DNA from: an uncultured Bacteroidia bacterium
GTDB taxonomy: Bacteria > Bacteroidota > Bacteroidia > Bacteroidales > UBA932
Direction of reading: 5' to 3'
DNA: 64,000 nt
Assembly: GCA_902785785.1 (NCBI GenBank)
Contig: CADAAA010000001.1
Coordinates: forward strand, 454,291-518,290
The notes under the pieces were generated by a model. The model had not been told where the DNA came from and made no database searches. It saw only the letters and a list, made by a program, of their open reading frames with translations. The translations under genes were made by a program, and so were the position numbers. Shown piece after piece: positions 27,361 through 36,213 of the stretch (position 1 is the first letter of the stretch; every line of letters begins with the position of its first letter).

Positions 27361-28813
27361 AGGCGCCCATCTTAAGGATGTTCACCTCGCCCTCGGTGAG
27401 GTAACGCCACTCGCCCTTGTTGAGGCCCTTCTTGGTTAGTCCTGCGAAATACACCCTGTCAAGAGCCTTGACCGTGTAGCCGAGGGACTCGAAAATCCTG
27501 CGGACGATGCGGTTCTTGCCGGAGTGGATCTCGATGCCGAGCCTCCTGTGGTCGGTGGCGTCGATGTACTCGAGCTCGTCAGCGGAGACCTCTCCGTCAC
27601 TGAGCTCGATGCCGGTAAGCACCTTGTCATAATCCTCCTGGGAAAGCTCCCTGTCGAGGATCACCTGGTAGATCTTCTTCTTGTCGTATGAGGGGTGTGT
27701 GAGCCTTTCGGCGATCTCTCCGTCGTTGGTGAACATCAGCACGCCCGTCGTGGCCTTGTCGAGGCGGCCGACGGGGAATACGCGGGTATCACAGCCCTTC
27801 AGCAGGTCCATGACGGTCTTGCCGGCATGGGGATCGCTGGAGGTGGTTACGTATCCCTTGGGCTTGTTCATGACGATATAGACTTTCTCTTCGCCCCTGA
27901 GACGCTCGCCGTTGAAACGGACGTCGTCATTGAGGACGTTGACCTTGGTGCCGAGCTCGGTGACGACCTCTCCGTTCACGGTGACGACACCGGCCTGGAT
28001 GAGGGTGTCGGCCTCGCGCCTGGAGCACACGCCGGAATTGGCGATGAACTTGTTGAGGCGGATCTCGTTCTGGATGGGGGTCTTTACGTAGTCGTTGTCG
28101 GAATACTGGGAAGCGTCGATGTTGGGACGGCGCTCGATCATGCGGTAGATGCCGGACTCAGGGCTCTCGTCGAACTGGGGCTCGAACTTCTTGCGGCCGC
28201 CTTTGCCGCGGGCCGGCTTGGGGCCCTGCGGGGCGCCGTAAGGCTTGCGGCCCGCGCCGTTGTAAGGTCGCCTTCCGCCATCCTCGCCGAAGCTTCTGCG
28301 CTCGCCATATGGCTTGTTGTAGGCCCTGTGCTCGCCGCCTTCGCCATAGCTTTTGCGCTCGCCGTAAGGTTTGCTGTATGTCCTGCGTTCTCCGCCCTCG
28401 CCGTAGCTTCTGCGCTCGCCATAGGGCTTGCTGTATGTCCTGCGCTCGCCGCCTTCGCCGTAACTTCTGTGCTCGCCGAAAGGCCTGTGGTCGCTGTTGT
28501 AGGGACGTCTCTCGGAGCTGCCGTAAGGCCGGCGCTCGCCGTTGTTCCTGTCATTGTATCCGCCCTGGCGCTGTCCGTATGGACGGTGTTCACCGCCTTC
28601 TCCGTAGCTTCTTCGGTCTCCGTAGGGCTTGTTGTAACTGCGGCGTTCGCCTCCTTCATAATTCCGGCGTTCACCGTTGTCGTTCCTGTGACCGTAGTCA
28701 CTCCTTCTTTCGCTGTTCTCGAAAGAAACCTTCTTTCTGGGCCTGAGCTTCCTGCCTTCGGCAGAATAGCCGCCATTCTTGTTGTCTTCCATTTTTTCTT
28801 TGCCTTGCGGCAT
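27353..28813 (-). CDS. RluB-type 23S rRNA pseudouridine synthase with long repetitive N-terminus
   Basis: The C-terminal half (about residues 245-486) is an RsuA/RluB-family enzyme: an S4 domain (IRLNKFIANSGVCSRREAD), the VMNKPKGYVTT stretch and the catalytic GRLDKATTGVLMFTND, where the aspartate attacks uridine. The first ~220 residues are low complexity, rich in Arg, Gly, Tyr and Ser, with tandem copies of a ~19-residue unit (GEGGERRTYSKPYGERRSY). Such extensions are known on Bacteroidota RNA enzymes and probably bind RNA or form condensates (inference). MEDNKNGG (residue 8) could be the true start. Confidence 0.88.
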   Translation of the reverse strand: MPQGKEKMEDNKNGGYSAEGRKLRPRKKVSFENSERRSDYGHRNDNGERRNYEGGERRSYNKPYGDRRSYGEGGEHRPYGQRQGGYNDRNNGERRPYGSSERRPYNSDHRPFGEHRSYGEGGERRTYSKPYGERRSYGEGGERRTYSKPYGERKSYGEGGEHRAYNKPYGERRSFGEDGGRRPYNGAGRKPYGAPQGPKPARGKGGRKKFEPQFDESPESGIYRMIERRPNIDASQYSDNDYVKTPIQNEIRLNKFIANSGVCSRREADTLIQAGVVTVNGEVVTELGTKVNVLNDDVRFNGERLRGEEKVYIVMNKPKGYVTTSSDPHAGKTVMDLLKGCDTRVFPVGRLDKATTGVLMFTNDGEIAERLTHPSYDKKKIYQVILDRELSQEDYDKVLTGIELSDGEVSADELEYIDATDHRRLGIEIHSGKNRIVRRIFESLGYTVKALDRVYFAGLTKKGLNKGEWRYLTEGEVNILKMGAYV

Positions 28814-28843
28814 TTTAATGATTAATCTTCGTGGTTCACACCA

Positions 28844-29623
28844 CTACTTCAATGTAAATATGTAGGTTATAGTACCTTGCTGTAAAGCCGGAGCGTCAGC
28901 CTTCTGGTTGAAGTGGGCTTTCATGGCGGCGTTCCTCGCCGCAGTCCACAGCTCCGTGCTGGTCACGGTCGTACCCTCGGCTCCCGCCTGGGCTTTCGTG
29001 ACGTTTCCGTAATTGTCCACCCAGATCGTCACTACTACGGTGCCGCTCTCCTGGACCCTGTAAGCGGGCCTCGGCAATGTCCCCACGACATTGCGGCCCT
29101 TAAGGTGCGCGTTGGGCGCGCCCGTGGTCTGCCCCTTGTCGGTATTCCCGTCGGGCTGTCCGGCCTTGAACGTGCCGGACGCCTCCTCGGCCGAATGGGG
29201 GGCGGTCAGACTTGTATCCTTCTTCGCCATGCCGGGGAAAGCTGCGCGGGGGTCGAGTTTTGGCTCCTCCGGAGGGACGGGGACTTCGACGTCACCGTGC
29301 GGATCGGGTGCAGCGGCGGGTGTGAGGTTCTGCGAAGTATGCGCCTCATACGGCGATTCGCTCCTCTGCACCAGCTCGATGGGCCTCGAAAGGTCGATCT
29401 CCTCGGCCTGGGGCTGGTTGCCGTCCCTGTGCTGCGTCACGGTCTCGATCTCTTCCGTGAAATCTATCACGAAAGTGTTCTCCTGCGGCGGAGGATACAG
29501 GTATCTGAACCCGGTGAAGGAGCAGAAAAGGACCGCGCACAGGGTGATGCCCAGCGACAGCGCTGCGCCTATCATCCTGGAGGTCTTCTCCTGTTTCTCC
29601 CTTTCGCGGATATACTCTTTCAT
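28844..29623 (-). CDS. TonB-like energy-transducing protein
   Basis: The 259-residue protein has a short cytoplasmic N-terminus, one membrane helix (about residues 17-37), a Pro/Glu-rich periplasmic linker, and a C-terminal domain (VVVTIWVDNYGNVTKAQAG...ITYIFTLK) of the TonB/TolA type. It lies five bases after the exbD-like gene. With ExbB and ExbD it would carry proton-motive energy to outer-membrane receptors. Confidence 0.82.
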   Translation of the reverse strand: MKEYIREREKQEKTSRMIGAALSLGITLCAVLFCSFTGFRYLYPPPQENTFVIDFTEEIETVTQHRDGNQPQAEEIDLSRPIELVQRSESPYEAHTSQNLTPAAAPDPHGDVEVPVPPEEPKLDPRAAFPGMAKKDTSLTAPHSAEEASGTFKAGQPDGNTDKGQTTGAPNAHLKGRNVVGTLPRPAYRVQESGTVVVTIWVDNYGNVTKAQAGAEGTTVTSTELWTAARNAAMKAHFNQKADAPALQQGTITYIFTLK

Positions 29624-29627
29624 GACA

Positions 29628-30038
29628 TCATTCCGGCTGCGTGGCCAGGATCACTTTGTAATGGTTCCTTTTGGCAATGTTCATCATGGCGACGATCTCC
29701 TTGACGGGGACGGTCTCGTCCGAATAAATGGAGAAGGTGGGATCCTCCTCGCTCTGGAGAAGTCCTACGATCTCGTCCTCGGCCTGCTCGTAGCTGACTG
29801 GCTGCTCGTTGCCGTTGATGTGATATGTGTATGTGTCATCCCCCCAGTCCTTGATGGAGACGCTTACCGTGGCCTTGGCCGAGACCTGGCCCGTACTCTT
29901 CGGAAGGAGGAGCTTCAGGGCGTTCGGATTCACGAGCGTCGAGGTCACGAGGAAGAAGATGAGCAGCAGGAACACGATGTCCGTCATGGACGACATCGAC
30001 ATTTCCGACAGTACCTTCGTAGTTCTCTTGATAGCCAT
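29628..30038 (-). CDS. ExbD/TolR-family biopolymer transport protein
   Basis: The 136-residue protein has a short cytoplasmic start, one membrane helix with the functional aspartate (MTDIVFLLLIFFLVTS), and a periplasmic domain. It is the ion-channel partner of the ExbB-like protein. Many Bacteroidales carry two exbD genes in this unit; only one is present here. Confidence 0.9.
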   Translation of the reverse strand: MAIKRTTKVLSEMSMSSMTDIVFLLLIFFLVTSTLVNPNALKLLLPKSTGQVSAKATVSVSIKDWGDDTYTYHINGNEQPVSYEQAEDEIVGLLQSEEDPTFSIYSDETVPVKEIVAMMNIAKRNHYKVILATQPE

Positions 30039-30050
30039 AACCTATGACGC

Positions 30051-30800
30051 TTATTCGTCCTCTCCGGCAGGCTCGTGGAGGAGGTCCATGAAGTCGATCG
30101 TGGCGCTCTCCATCTTGAAGACGAGGCTGTTGATGCTGGAGGACAGGTAGTTGTATCCGAAGTAGGCGAGAATACCGACGATGAGACCGCCGACGGTGGT
30201 GACCATGGCGGTGTAGATACCGCTCGAGAGCAGGGTGATGTCGATATTGTTGCCGGCCTGCGACATGTTGAAGAATGCCTGGATCATACCGATGACCGTT
30301 CCGAGGAATCCGATCATGGGCGCGCCTCCGGCGACGGTCGCAAGGAAGGAGAGACCTTTCTCGAGGCGGGCCACTTCGACGTTGGCGGTGTTCTCGACCG
30401 CAGCCTGGATATCAGTCATGGGACGTCCGATGCGCTCGATGCCCTTCTCGACCAGACGGGCGACGGGGGAGTCGTATTTCTCGCAGAGGGTGATGGCGGA
30501 CTTGATCTTGCCCTCGTGGATGTAGTCGCGGATGTCGTTCATGAAGTTCTTTCCGATCTTGTTGGCCTGGCGGATCATCCACCACTTCTTTCCGAAGATG
30601 TAGATGGCGATGACGGAAAGGGCGAGGAGAACGAGCATGAGCCAGCCTCCCTTTGAAGCCATTTCAATGAGTGAGTAGGACATGACCTGCTGCTGGGGGA
30701 GTACTTCCGCCGCGGTCACGGCATCGCCGGCATTGGCGACCTGCTCCATCGCCGCAGCGGCCATGGAATCGATTTCGGTTTGGAGGATGTTGAAAAACAT
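30051..30800 (-). CDS. ExbB/TolQ/MotA-family proton channel protein
   Basis: The 249-residue inner-membrane protein has three helices (about residues 52-70, 155-180 and 198-220). The conserved segment FLATVAGGAPMIGFLGTVIGMIQAF and the following TTVGGLIVGI identify the family. It begins the exbB-exbD-tonB-like operon, with a TATTTTTG box about 80 bases upstream. Confidence 0.93.
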   Translation of the reverse strand: MFFNILQTEIDSMAAAAMEQVANAGDAVTAAEVLPQQQVMSYSLIEMASKGGWLMLVLLALSVIAIYIFGKKWWMIRQANKIGKNFMNDIRDYIHEGKIKSAITLCEKYDSPVARLVEKGIERIGRPMTDIQAAVENTANVEVARLEKGLSFLATVAGGAPMIGFLGTVIGMIQAFFNMSQAGNNIDITLLSSGIYTAMVTTVGGLIVGILAYFGYNYLSSSINSLVFKMESATIDFMDLLHEPAGEDE

Positions 30801-30879
30801 ATCGTGTAATTATTGATTTCGTATAACGGTTCAGGCCCTGCAACAATTGAGCCTGAAAGCCCCATATTATTTCAGTTTA

Positions 30880-30887
30880 CAAAAATA
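30880..30887 (-). promoter_or_regulatory. -7 box (TATTTTTG) for the exbB operon
   Basis: A TAnnTTTG box on the minus strand, with a TTG about 21 bases upstream, would give a leader of about 70 bases. Confidence 0.5.
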
Positions 30888-30900
30888 GGAGAAAAAACTG

Positions 30901-31150
30901 AAACGGCCCAATTCCCGGCCTTTTTTCTTTTAGAAAAAAACTGCCGCTCGCTTTCTCCTGGTTCTCCTGCCCTTCCCACCAAATCCCATCCCTCGCCATC
31001 ACCTCTCCCTTGTTCCTTATCTGCCAGTCCTGCCCCTATCTATCCCACTTCCCTTTTTTTTCCCATTTTGGCCGCATCCTTATGCGCCTCCTTCTTTATT
31101 TGTCCCTTTTTTCGCTTTGCCGTATAGAAGTATTGGAGCGTAAAGGCTTT
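30901..31150. other. Intergenic pyrimidine-rich tract
   Basis: The plus strand is strongly biased to C and T over about 200 bases (30930-31120), with many CCC, CTCC and TTTT runs. Reading frames across it are not credible genes. It may be a decayed gene or a structural spacer. Confidence 0.6.
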
Positions 31151-31230
31151 TCTGAACAAAAGACCCCGTTTTGTTCAGATTTGGGAGAAATACAAGCGAT
31201 TCTGAACAAATGGCCTCGATTTGTTCAGAA
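31151..31230. repeat. Twin hairpins with a TCTGAACAAA stem
   Basis: Hairpin 1 at 31151-31179 has an 11-bp stem and loop GACCCCG; hairpin 2 at 31200-31230 has a 12-bp stem and loop GGCCTCG. The spacer starts TTTGGGAG. The layout matches the twin hairpins at 9533-9620, although the stem sequence is different. Confidence 0.88.
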
Positions 31231-31352
31231 AAAACATTGGCGGACAGGGTGTTTTGCCCTGGGAATGGAGTCTGTTGGCTTTATCCCCTTGGGATGTTAG
31301 CGGTTGGAGGAAAACATTGCGAATGGTGTTACGCTCCAGCTGCCGAGGGGGT

Positions 31353-32306
31353 CTAATGGCTCTCGGCTGCCGAGGAGGCTTGGTAGTCGACGCGGGAGAG
31401 GAAGAGGGCGTGGCCGGGGACGGATTCGCCGGCCATGGAGCGGAACGGCGTGCCGTCATCCGCGACCAGACGGCGGTCCTGGAACGGCAGGCTGCTTGCA
31501 ACTTGCTCGTTTCCAGGGGATGGCAATTCAACGGTGGCGCCGTCGGGCTGGGGAAAGCCGGTCTGCGAGAAGTCTGGCGGGAGGATGAGGGCGGCGAAAT
31601 CGGCGATGCTGCGGCGGCCGCGGCCGACCTCGAGCAGCGAGCCGACGACGGCCCGCACCATGTTCCGCAGGAACCTGTCGGCCGCTATGCGGAAGTACAG
31701 GTAGCGGGGACCGCCATCCTCCGGGGAGTCCGGGCGCAGGCAGGCGGGATCGAATCCCATAATCCTCACATGGTCAGGAGTATAGGGCATCCAGAACGCT
31801 TCCGAGACAGTGCAGATGGAAGTGCGGTTGTCGCTGCCTGCCTTCTCGAAGCAGCGGAAGTCGTGCGTTCCGAGCAACAGTGCGGCAGCCTCATTCATCG
31901 CATCGACATCCAGCTCCCAGCTGCAGAAATACGAATGGTTTTCGATGAACGGGTCTTTCGTCCTGTGCAGAAAATATGTATATTCGCGACGCGCTGCGCT
32001 GAACCGTGCATGCAGGTCGTCATCCACCAACCCGACCGAGTGTATGACGATGCCACGCGGCAAAATGGCATTTAATTTGTAGCCGAAAGCGGTCGTGTCT
32101 ATGACTTTGTCATAGTCGAAATGCGCCACGTAGCCTATGGCATTGACTTTCGAGTCGGTACGTCCGGCTCCGACTACTTGCACCCGTTCCTTGAGGAGCG
32201 TGGTGAGTGTCGTTTCCAGGCATTCCTGGACTGTCAGGGCGTTGGGCTGGAGCTGCCAACCGCAGAACTCCGACCCTTCGTACGAAAGCTTGATGAAGTA
32301 GCGCAT
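31353..32306 (-). CDS. truA: tRNA pseudouridine synthase A
   Basis: The 317-residue enzyme modifies U38-40 in tRNA anticodon arms. The catalytic aspartate is in GAGRTDSKVNA (Asp51). The C-terminal FLRNMVRAVVGSLLEVG is also typical. Between that and the closing SMAGESVPGHALFL there are about 35 more residues than usual; this extra segment includes a ~40-bp palindrome at 31478-31517. A TACTTTTG box ends seven bases before the ATG. Confidence 0.93.
   Translation of the reverse strand: MRYFIKLSYEGSEFCGWQLQPNALTVQECLETTLTTLLKERVQVVGAGRTDSKVNAIGYVAHFDYDKVIDTTAFGYKLNAILPRGIVIHSVGLVDDDLHARFSAARREYTYFLHRTKDPFIENHSYFCSWELDVDAMNEAAALLLGTHDFRCFEKAGSDNRTSICTVSEAFWMPYTPDHVRIMGFDPACLRPDSPEDGGPRYLYFRIAADRFLRNMVRAVVGSLLEVGRGRRSIADFAALILPPDFSQTGFPQPDGATVELPSPGNEQVASSLPFQDRRLVADDGTPFRSMAGESVPGHALFLSRVDYQASSAAESH
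31478..31517. repeat. Palindrome in the extra segment of truA
   Basis: CCTGGAA (31478-31484) pairs with TTCCAGG (31511-31517), with further near-pairing inside. On the coding strand it reads P-G-N-E-Q...S-L-P-F-Q, which resembles P-E-K-L...A-F-Q from the palindromes in folC. Confidence 0.6.
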
Positions 32307-32313
32307 ACAGATG

Positions 32314-32321
32314 CAAAAGTA
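32314..32321 (-). promoter_or_regulatory. -7 box (TACTTTTG) for truA
   Basis: A TAnnTTTG box on the minus strand lies seven bases before the truA ATG, pointing to a leaderless or nearly leaderless transcript. Confidence 0.55.
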
Positions 32322-32337
32322 TTAAAAAAACGATAGA

Positions 32338-33330
32338 ATGGAAAGTGTAAACATCAAAGAGCTCAATGAACGCATCCAGAAAGAGAGCGCATTCGTGGAC
32401 CTTCTCTCCCTGGAGATGGGCAAGGTCATAGTCGGCCAGAAGCACCTCGTGGAGAATCTCTTCATAGGTCTGCTCGCCGGGGGACACATCCTCCTGGAAG
32501 GTGTTCCCGGTCTTGCCAAGACATTGGCCATCAACACTTTGTCCCAGGCCGTCAACGCCAAGTTCAGCCGCATCCAGTTCACTCCTGACCTTCTGCCTGC
32601 CGATGTGACAGGTACGCTCATCTACTCGCAGAAGAACGAGCGTTTCGAGGTCCGCAAGGGCCCCGTATTCGCCAATTTCATCCTGGCGGATGAGATCAAC
32701 CGTTCCCCCGCGAAGGTGCAGTCCGCCCTGCTCGAGGCCATGCAGGAGAAGCAGGTGACTCTCGGCGACGAGACTTTCAAGCTCCCCGAGCCCTTCCTCG
32801 TGATGGCTACGCAGAACCCTATCGAGCAGGAGGGCACCTATCCTCTCCCTGAGGCCCAGGTCGACCGTTTCATGCTCAAGGTCGTGGTGGATTATCCCAA
32901 GAAGGAAGAGGAGCGTATGATAGTCAGGATGAACAATTCCGGCGAGTTCCCCAAGGCAAGCCCCGTCGTCAGTCCCGAGGATATCATCCGTGCCCGCCAG
33001 GTCGTACGCGACGTTTACATGGACGAGAAGATCGAGCGCTACATCGTGGATATCGTTTATGCCACCCGTACTCCCGGTGACTACAACCTCGCCAATATCA
33101 AGGATCTCATCTCGTACGGTGCATCGCCGCGCGCCAGCATTTCGCTTGCGCTTGCCGCCAAGGCCTACGCCTTCATCAAGCGCCGCGGCTATGTCATCCC
33201 CGAGGATGTCCGTGCTGTCTGTCCCGAGGTGCTCCGCCACCGTATCGGACTTACATACGAAGCTGAGGCCGAGAACGTTACGACCGAGGAGATCGTCTCC
33301 CAGGTCATCAATGCCGTCATAGTTCCGTAA
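32338..33330 (+). CDS. MoxR-family AAA ATPase
   Basis: The 330-residue AAA+ ATPase has Walker A in EGVPGLAKT (near residue 60), Walker B in FILADEINR (near 115) and the sensor TQNPIEQEGTYPLPEAQ. MoxR proteins act as chaperones for neighbouring VWA-domain proteins. It is the first gene of the Bat operon, and its stop codon shares one base with the next start (TAATG). Confidence 0.95.
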   Translation: MESVNIKELNERIQKESAFVDLLSLEMGKVIVGQKHLVENLFIGLLAGGHILLEGVPGLAKTLAINTLSQAVNAKFSRIQFTPDLLPADVTGTLIYSQKNERFEVRKGPVFANFILADEINRSPAKVQSALLEAMQEKQVTLGDETFKLPEPFLVMATQNPIEQEGTYPLPEAQVDRFMLKVVVDYPKKEEERMIVRMNNSGEFPKASPVVSPEDIIRARQVVRDVYMDEKIERYIVDIVYATRTPGDYNLANIKDLISYGASPRASISLALAAKAYAFIKRRGYVIPEDVRAVCPEVLRHRIGLTYEAEAENVTTEEIVSQVINAVIVP

Positions 33331-34220
33331 TGGAAAACACCCAGACGACAGACCTCCTGAAGAAGGTCAGGAAGATCGAGATCCGGACCAGGGCGCTGAG
33401 CCACCAGGTCTTTGCGGGCGAATACCACTCCGCCTACAAGGGCCGCGGCATGGCTTTCAGCGAGGTGCGTGAGTATCAGTACGGCGATGACGTCCGCAAC
33501 ATGGACTGGAACGTCACCGCCCGTCTCCGCACGCCCTATGTCAAGGTCTTCGAGGAGGAGCGCGAGCTCACCGTGATGCTCCTGATCGACGTCAGCCGCT
33601 CCGGTCTGTTCGGTACGGACACCATGACCAAGCGCGACCTGACCGCGGAAGTGGCAGCCGTGCTGGCATTCTCAGCCATACTCAACAACGACAAGGTCGG
33701 TGCCCTCTTCTTCAGCGACCGAGTGGAGGAGTTCATACCTCCCAAGAAGGGCCGCAGCCACCTCCTCCATATCATCCGCGAGATCATCAGCCTCCGTCCG
33801 ACATCCAACGGGACGGACCTGTCCGGCGCGCTCCGCTTCCTCACCAATGCCATGAAGAAGAAATGTACCGCGTTCGTTCTCAGCGATATGCTGGACGTGG
33901 ATTCCGAAGGTAAGCCGCGCTATGAGGATGCGCTCAAGGTCGCTGTCAACCGCCACGATATCTCAGTGCTGAAGGTCTATGACCCGCGCGAACGTGATAT
34001 CCCCGACGTCGGTCTCGTCCACGTCAAGGACTCTGAAAGCGGGGAGGAAGCCTGGGTGGATACCGGCAGCCGCAAGGTACGGGATTCCTATGCCCGGTGG
34101 TTCCGCACGGTGGCGGAGAACGAGAACCGGCTTTTCAACAAATTCAGGACCGACAACATCGACATCGCCACCGGCGAGGATTATGTCAGCCGCCTGATGC
34201 TATTCTTCAGCCGAAAATGA
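33330..34220 (+). CDS. DUF58 protein of the Bat operon
   Basis: The 296-residue soluble protein carries the DUF58 signature GRGMAFSEVREYQYGDDVRNMDWNV (split here as GRGMAFSEVREYQ and DDVRNMDWNV) at about residues 37-62, then a VWA-like fold (LLIDVSRSGLFG). DUF58 proteins always follow MoxR in this kind of operon. Its stop codon overlaps the next start as ATGA. Confidence 0.93.
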   Translation: MENTQTTDLLKKVRKIEIRTRALSHQVFAGEYHSAYKGRGMAFSEVREYQYGDDVRNMDWNVTARLRTPYVKVFEEERELTVMLLIDVSRSGLFGTDTMTKRDLTAEVAAVLAFSAILNNDKVGALFFSDRVEEFIPPKKGRSHLLHIIREIISLRPTSNGTDLSGALRFLTNAMKKKCTAFVLSDMLDVDSEGKPRYEDALKVAVNRHDISVLKVYDPRERDIPDVGLVHVKDSESGEEAWVDTGSRKVRDSYARWFRTVAENENRLFNKFRTDNIDIATGEDYVSRLMLFFSRK

Positions 34221-35230
34221 GAAAATTGTCCATAGCTGCGCTTGTCGCGGTGCTCCTCGCATCGCTCTCCTCCCGGGCACAGGGCCTGAAGGAGGTTGAG
34301 GGCTCGTTCCTCGAGCCCCTGCAGCAACGGGATTCGATACTGGTCGCAGACCAGCTGCGCTATGGCTTCACCCTGGAGGATGTCGCCGAAGGGACGCAGC
34401 TGCGCATGCAGGACTATTCCAAGGCCTTCGGCGACACCTTGATCGTCGTCCGCAACTGGAAGGTCGATACTCTGAAAACCATACGCGAAGGCCGCAAGGG
34501 CCCTGCGCGGTACAACCTCCGGGGCGACGTCGTCCTGGCGCCTTTCGAAGCCGGAACCTACCATCTGCCGCAGATCGCAATCCAGAGGATATCTGCAGCC
34601 GGTGTTGTCGACACGCTCGTTTTCGACCCACAGGTGATGGAGGTGAAGACCATGCCCGTCGATACCACTACTTTCGTCCCGCATGACATCAAGGGGCAGA
34701 TGCGTTATCCGTTGACTTTCAGGGAAGTGCTGCCGTGGATACTTGGATTCGACCTGGTCGCGGTGCTGGCGATACTCGCCGTCGCCTTGGTCATGATGCG
34801 CCGCAGGCGCGGCCAGGACGCCGAGGCGCACCGCGATCCCGCCTACATCGTCGCCCTGAGGCGGCTTGACGCCTTCCGGGGCGACAAATACTGGGCTCCG
34901 GACAAGCAGAAGACCTTCTATTCCGGCATCACTGACACGCTGCGCGCCTATATCGCCGAGACTTTCGGCATAGACGCCAAGGAGATGACGACTGCCGAGA
35001 TATTCGATGCCCTTAAGGGCAATGAGAGACTGACGGACGAGCTTTACGGCAGCACCAAGGAGCTCTTCGAGCTGGCTGACTTCGTCAAGTTCGCCAAGCA
35101 TGTCGCGGACGATTCCGAGAATGCCGCCGCGCTGCCACTGTCAGTCCGTTTCGTGACTTCAACGTACCAGTCCGTCCTTGAGGATGAGACTCTTCAGGCC
35201 GGTACTGAAAATGTAGAGGAGGTAGGCTGA
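34217..35230 (+). CDS. Bat-operon membrane protein of unknown function
   Basis: The 337-residue protein has a signal peptide (MRKLSIAALVAVLLASLSSRA), a periplasmic domain to about residue 175, one membrane helix (about residues 178-195, with the basic RRRRG after it) and a cytoplasmic C-terminal domain. This shape matches the unnamed gene usually found between DUF58 and BatA in Bacteroidota. The ATG at 34217 overlaps the DUF58 stop codon. Confidence 0.82.
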   Translation: MRKLSIAALVAVLLASLSSRAQGLKEVEGSFLEPLQQRDSILVADQLRYGFTLEDVAEGTQLRMQDYSKAFGDTLIVVRNWKVDTLKTIREGRKGPARYNLRGDVVLAPFEAGTYHLPQIAIQRISAAGVVDTLVFDPQVMEVKTMPVDTTTFVPHDIKGQMRYPLTFREVLPWILGFDLVAVLAILAVALVMMRRRRGQDAEAHRDPAYIVALRRLDAFRGDKYWAPDKQKTFYSGITDTLRAYIAETFGIDAKEMTTAEIFDALKGNERLTDELYGSTKELFELADFVKFAKHVADDSENAAALPLSVRFVTSTYQSVLEDETLQAGTENVEEVG

Positions 35231-36213
35231 TGTTCTTCGAGTATCCCAACCTTCTATGGCTCCTCGCCATTCCGGTCCTCCTGACATCACTCTACATCTA
35301 TCAGGAACTTACGGGCCGCAAACCGCACATGCGCGTTTCCACAGCGAAGCCGTGGAAGCTCGAGGGCCGCAGCGCCCTGTCCGTGCTGCGGCACCTCCCT
35401 TTCGCTTTCCGCATCGCGGCCCTCTCGCTGATCATAGTCGCCATAGCCCGGCCGCGTTCGTCCTCCCAGATGGAAAAGATTGATACCGAAGGTATTGACA
35501 TAGTCCTGGCGATGGACGTTTCGACCAGTATGCTTGCCAGGGATTTCAATCCCGACCGCATCAGCGCGGCCAAGGACATTGCGATCGAGTTCATCGCGCA
35601 GCGTCCTACCGACCGCATAGGCATCGTGGTTTTTGCTGGCGAGAGCTACACCCAGTGCCCCCTCACCACCGACCGAGCCACGCTCATCAACCTGATGAAG
35701 GAAGTCCAGACCGACTTGATCGAGGACGGTACCGCTATCGGCAACGGCCTGGCCACTGCAGTGGCCCGCATGGCCGAGTCCGATGCCAAGAGCCGTGTCA
35801 TCATCCTCCTGACCGACGGTGTCAACAACAGCGGCGAGATAGCTCCGCTGACCGCCGCTGAGATTGCCAATACCTATGGAGTGCGTGTTTATACAATAGG
35901 AGTCGGAGCCAACGGCACCGCTCCCTATCCGGTCATGACACCTTGGGGTGTGGACATCCAGCGCGTCAATGTAGAGATCGACGAGGATTTGCTTAAAACC
36001 ATCGCCGAAACTACCGGAGGCCGTTATTTCCGTGCCACCGACAATACCAAGCTCGCCGAGATCTACTCCGAGATCAACCGGATGGAGAAGGCGCGCACCA
36101 CCATAGACAGCTTCCCCGTTTACAAGGAGCTCTTCACGCGATACGCGCTGCTCGCACTCGCGTTCCTTCTCCTTGAACTCCTTGTCCGACTGCTTATCAG
36201 ACGTCTGCCATGA
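35230..36213 (+). CDS. batA: BatA, VWA-domain membrane protein
   Basis: The 327-residue protein has N-terminal membrane helices (about residues 8-25 and 58-75), a VWA domain with MIDAS motif DVSTSM (near residue 98) and a C-terminal helix. It shares a base with the preceding stop and overlaps batB by four bases. BatA-E were named for aerotolerance in Bacteroides fragilis; their molecular job is still unclear. Confidence 0.92.
   Translation: MFFEYPNLLWLLAIPVLLTSLYIYQELTGRKPHMRVSTAKPWKLEGRSALSVLRHLPFAFRIAALSLIIVAIARPRSSSQMEKIDTEGIDIVLAMDVSTSMLARDFNPDRISAAKDIAIEFIAQRPTDRIGIVVFAGESYTQCPLTTDRATLINLMKEVQTDLIEDGTAIGNGLATAVARMAESDAKSRVIILLTDGVNNSGEIAPLTAAEIANTYGVRVYTIGVGANGTAPYPVMTPWGVDIQRVNVEIDEDLLKTIAETTGGRYFRATDNTKLAEIYSEINRMEKARTTIDSFPVYKELFTRYALLALAFLLLELLVRLLIRRLP

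Noticed and set aside
30813-31127. A 104-codon frame in the pyrimidine-rich intergenic tract
   Set aside because: Its Ser/Pro/Leu/Phe composition simply reflects the C/T bias; there is no start context or homology pattern.
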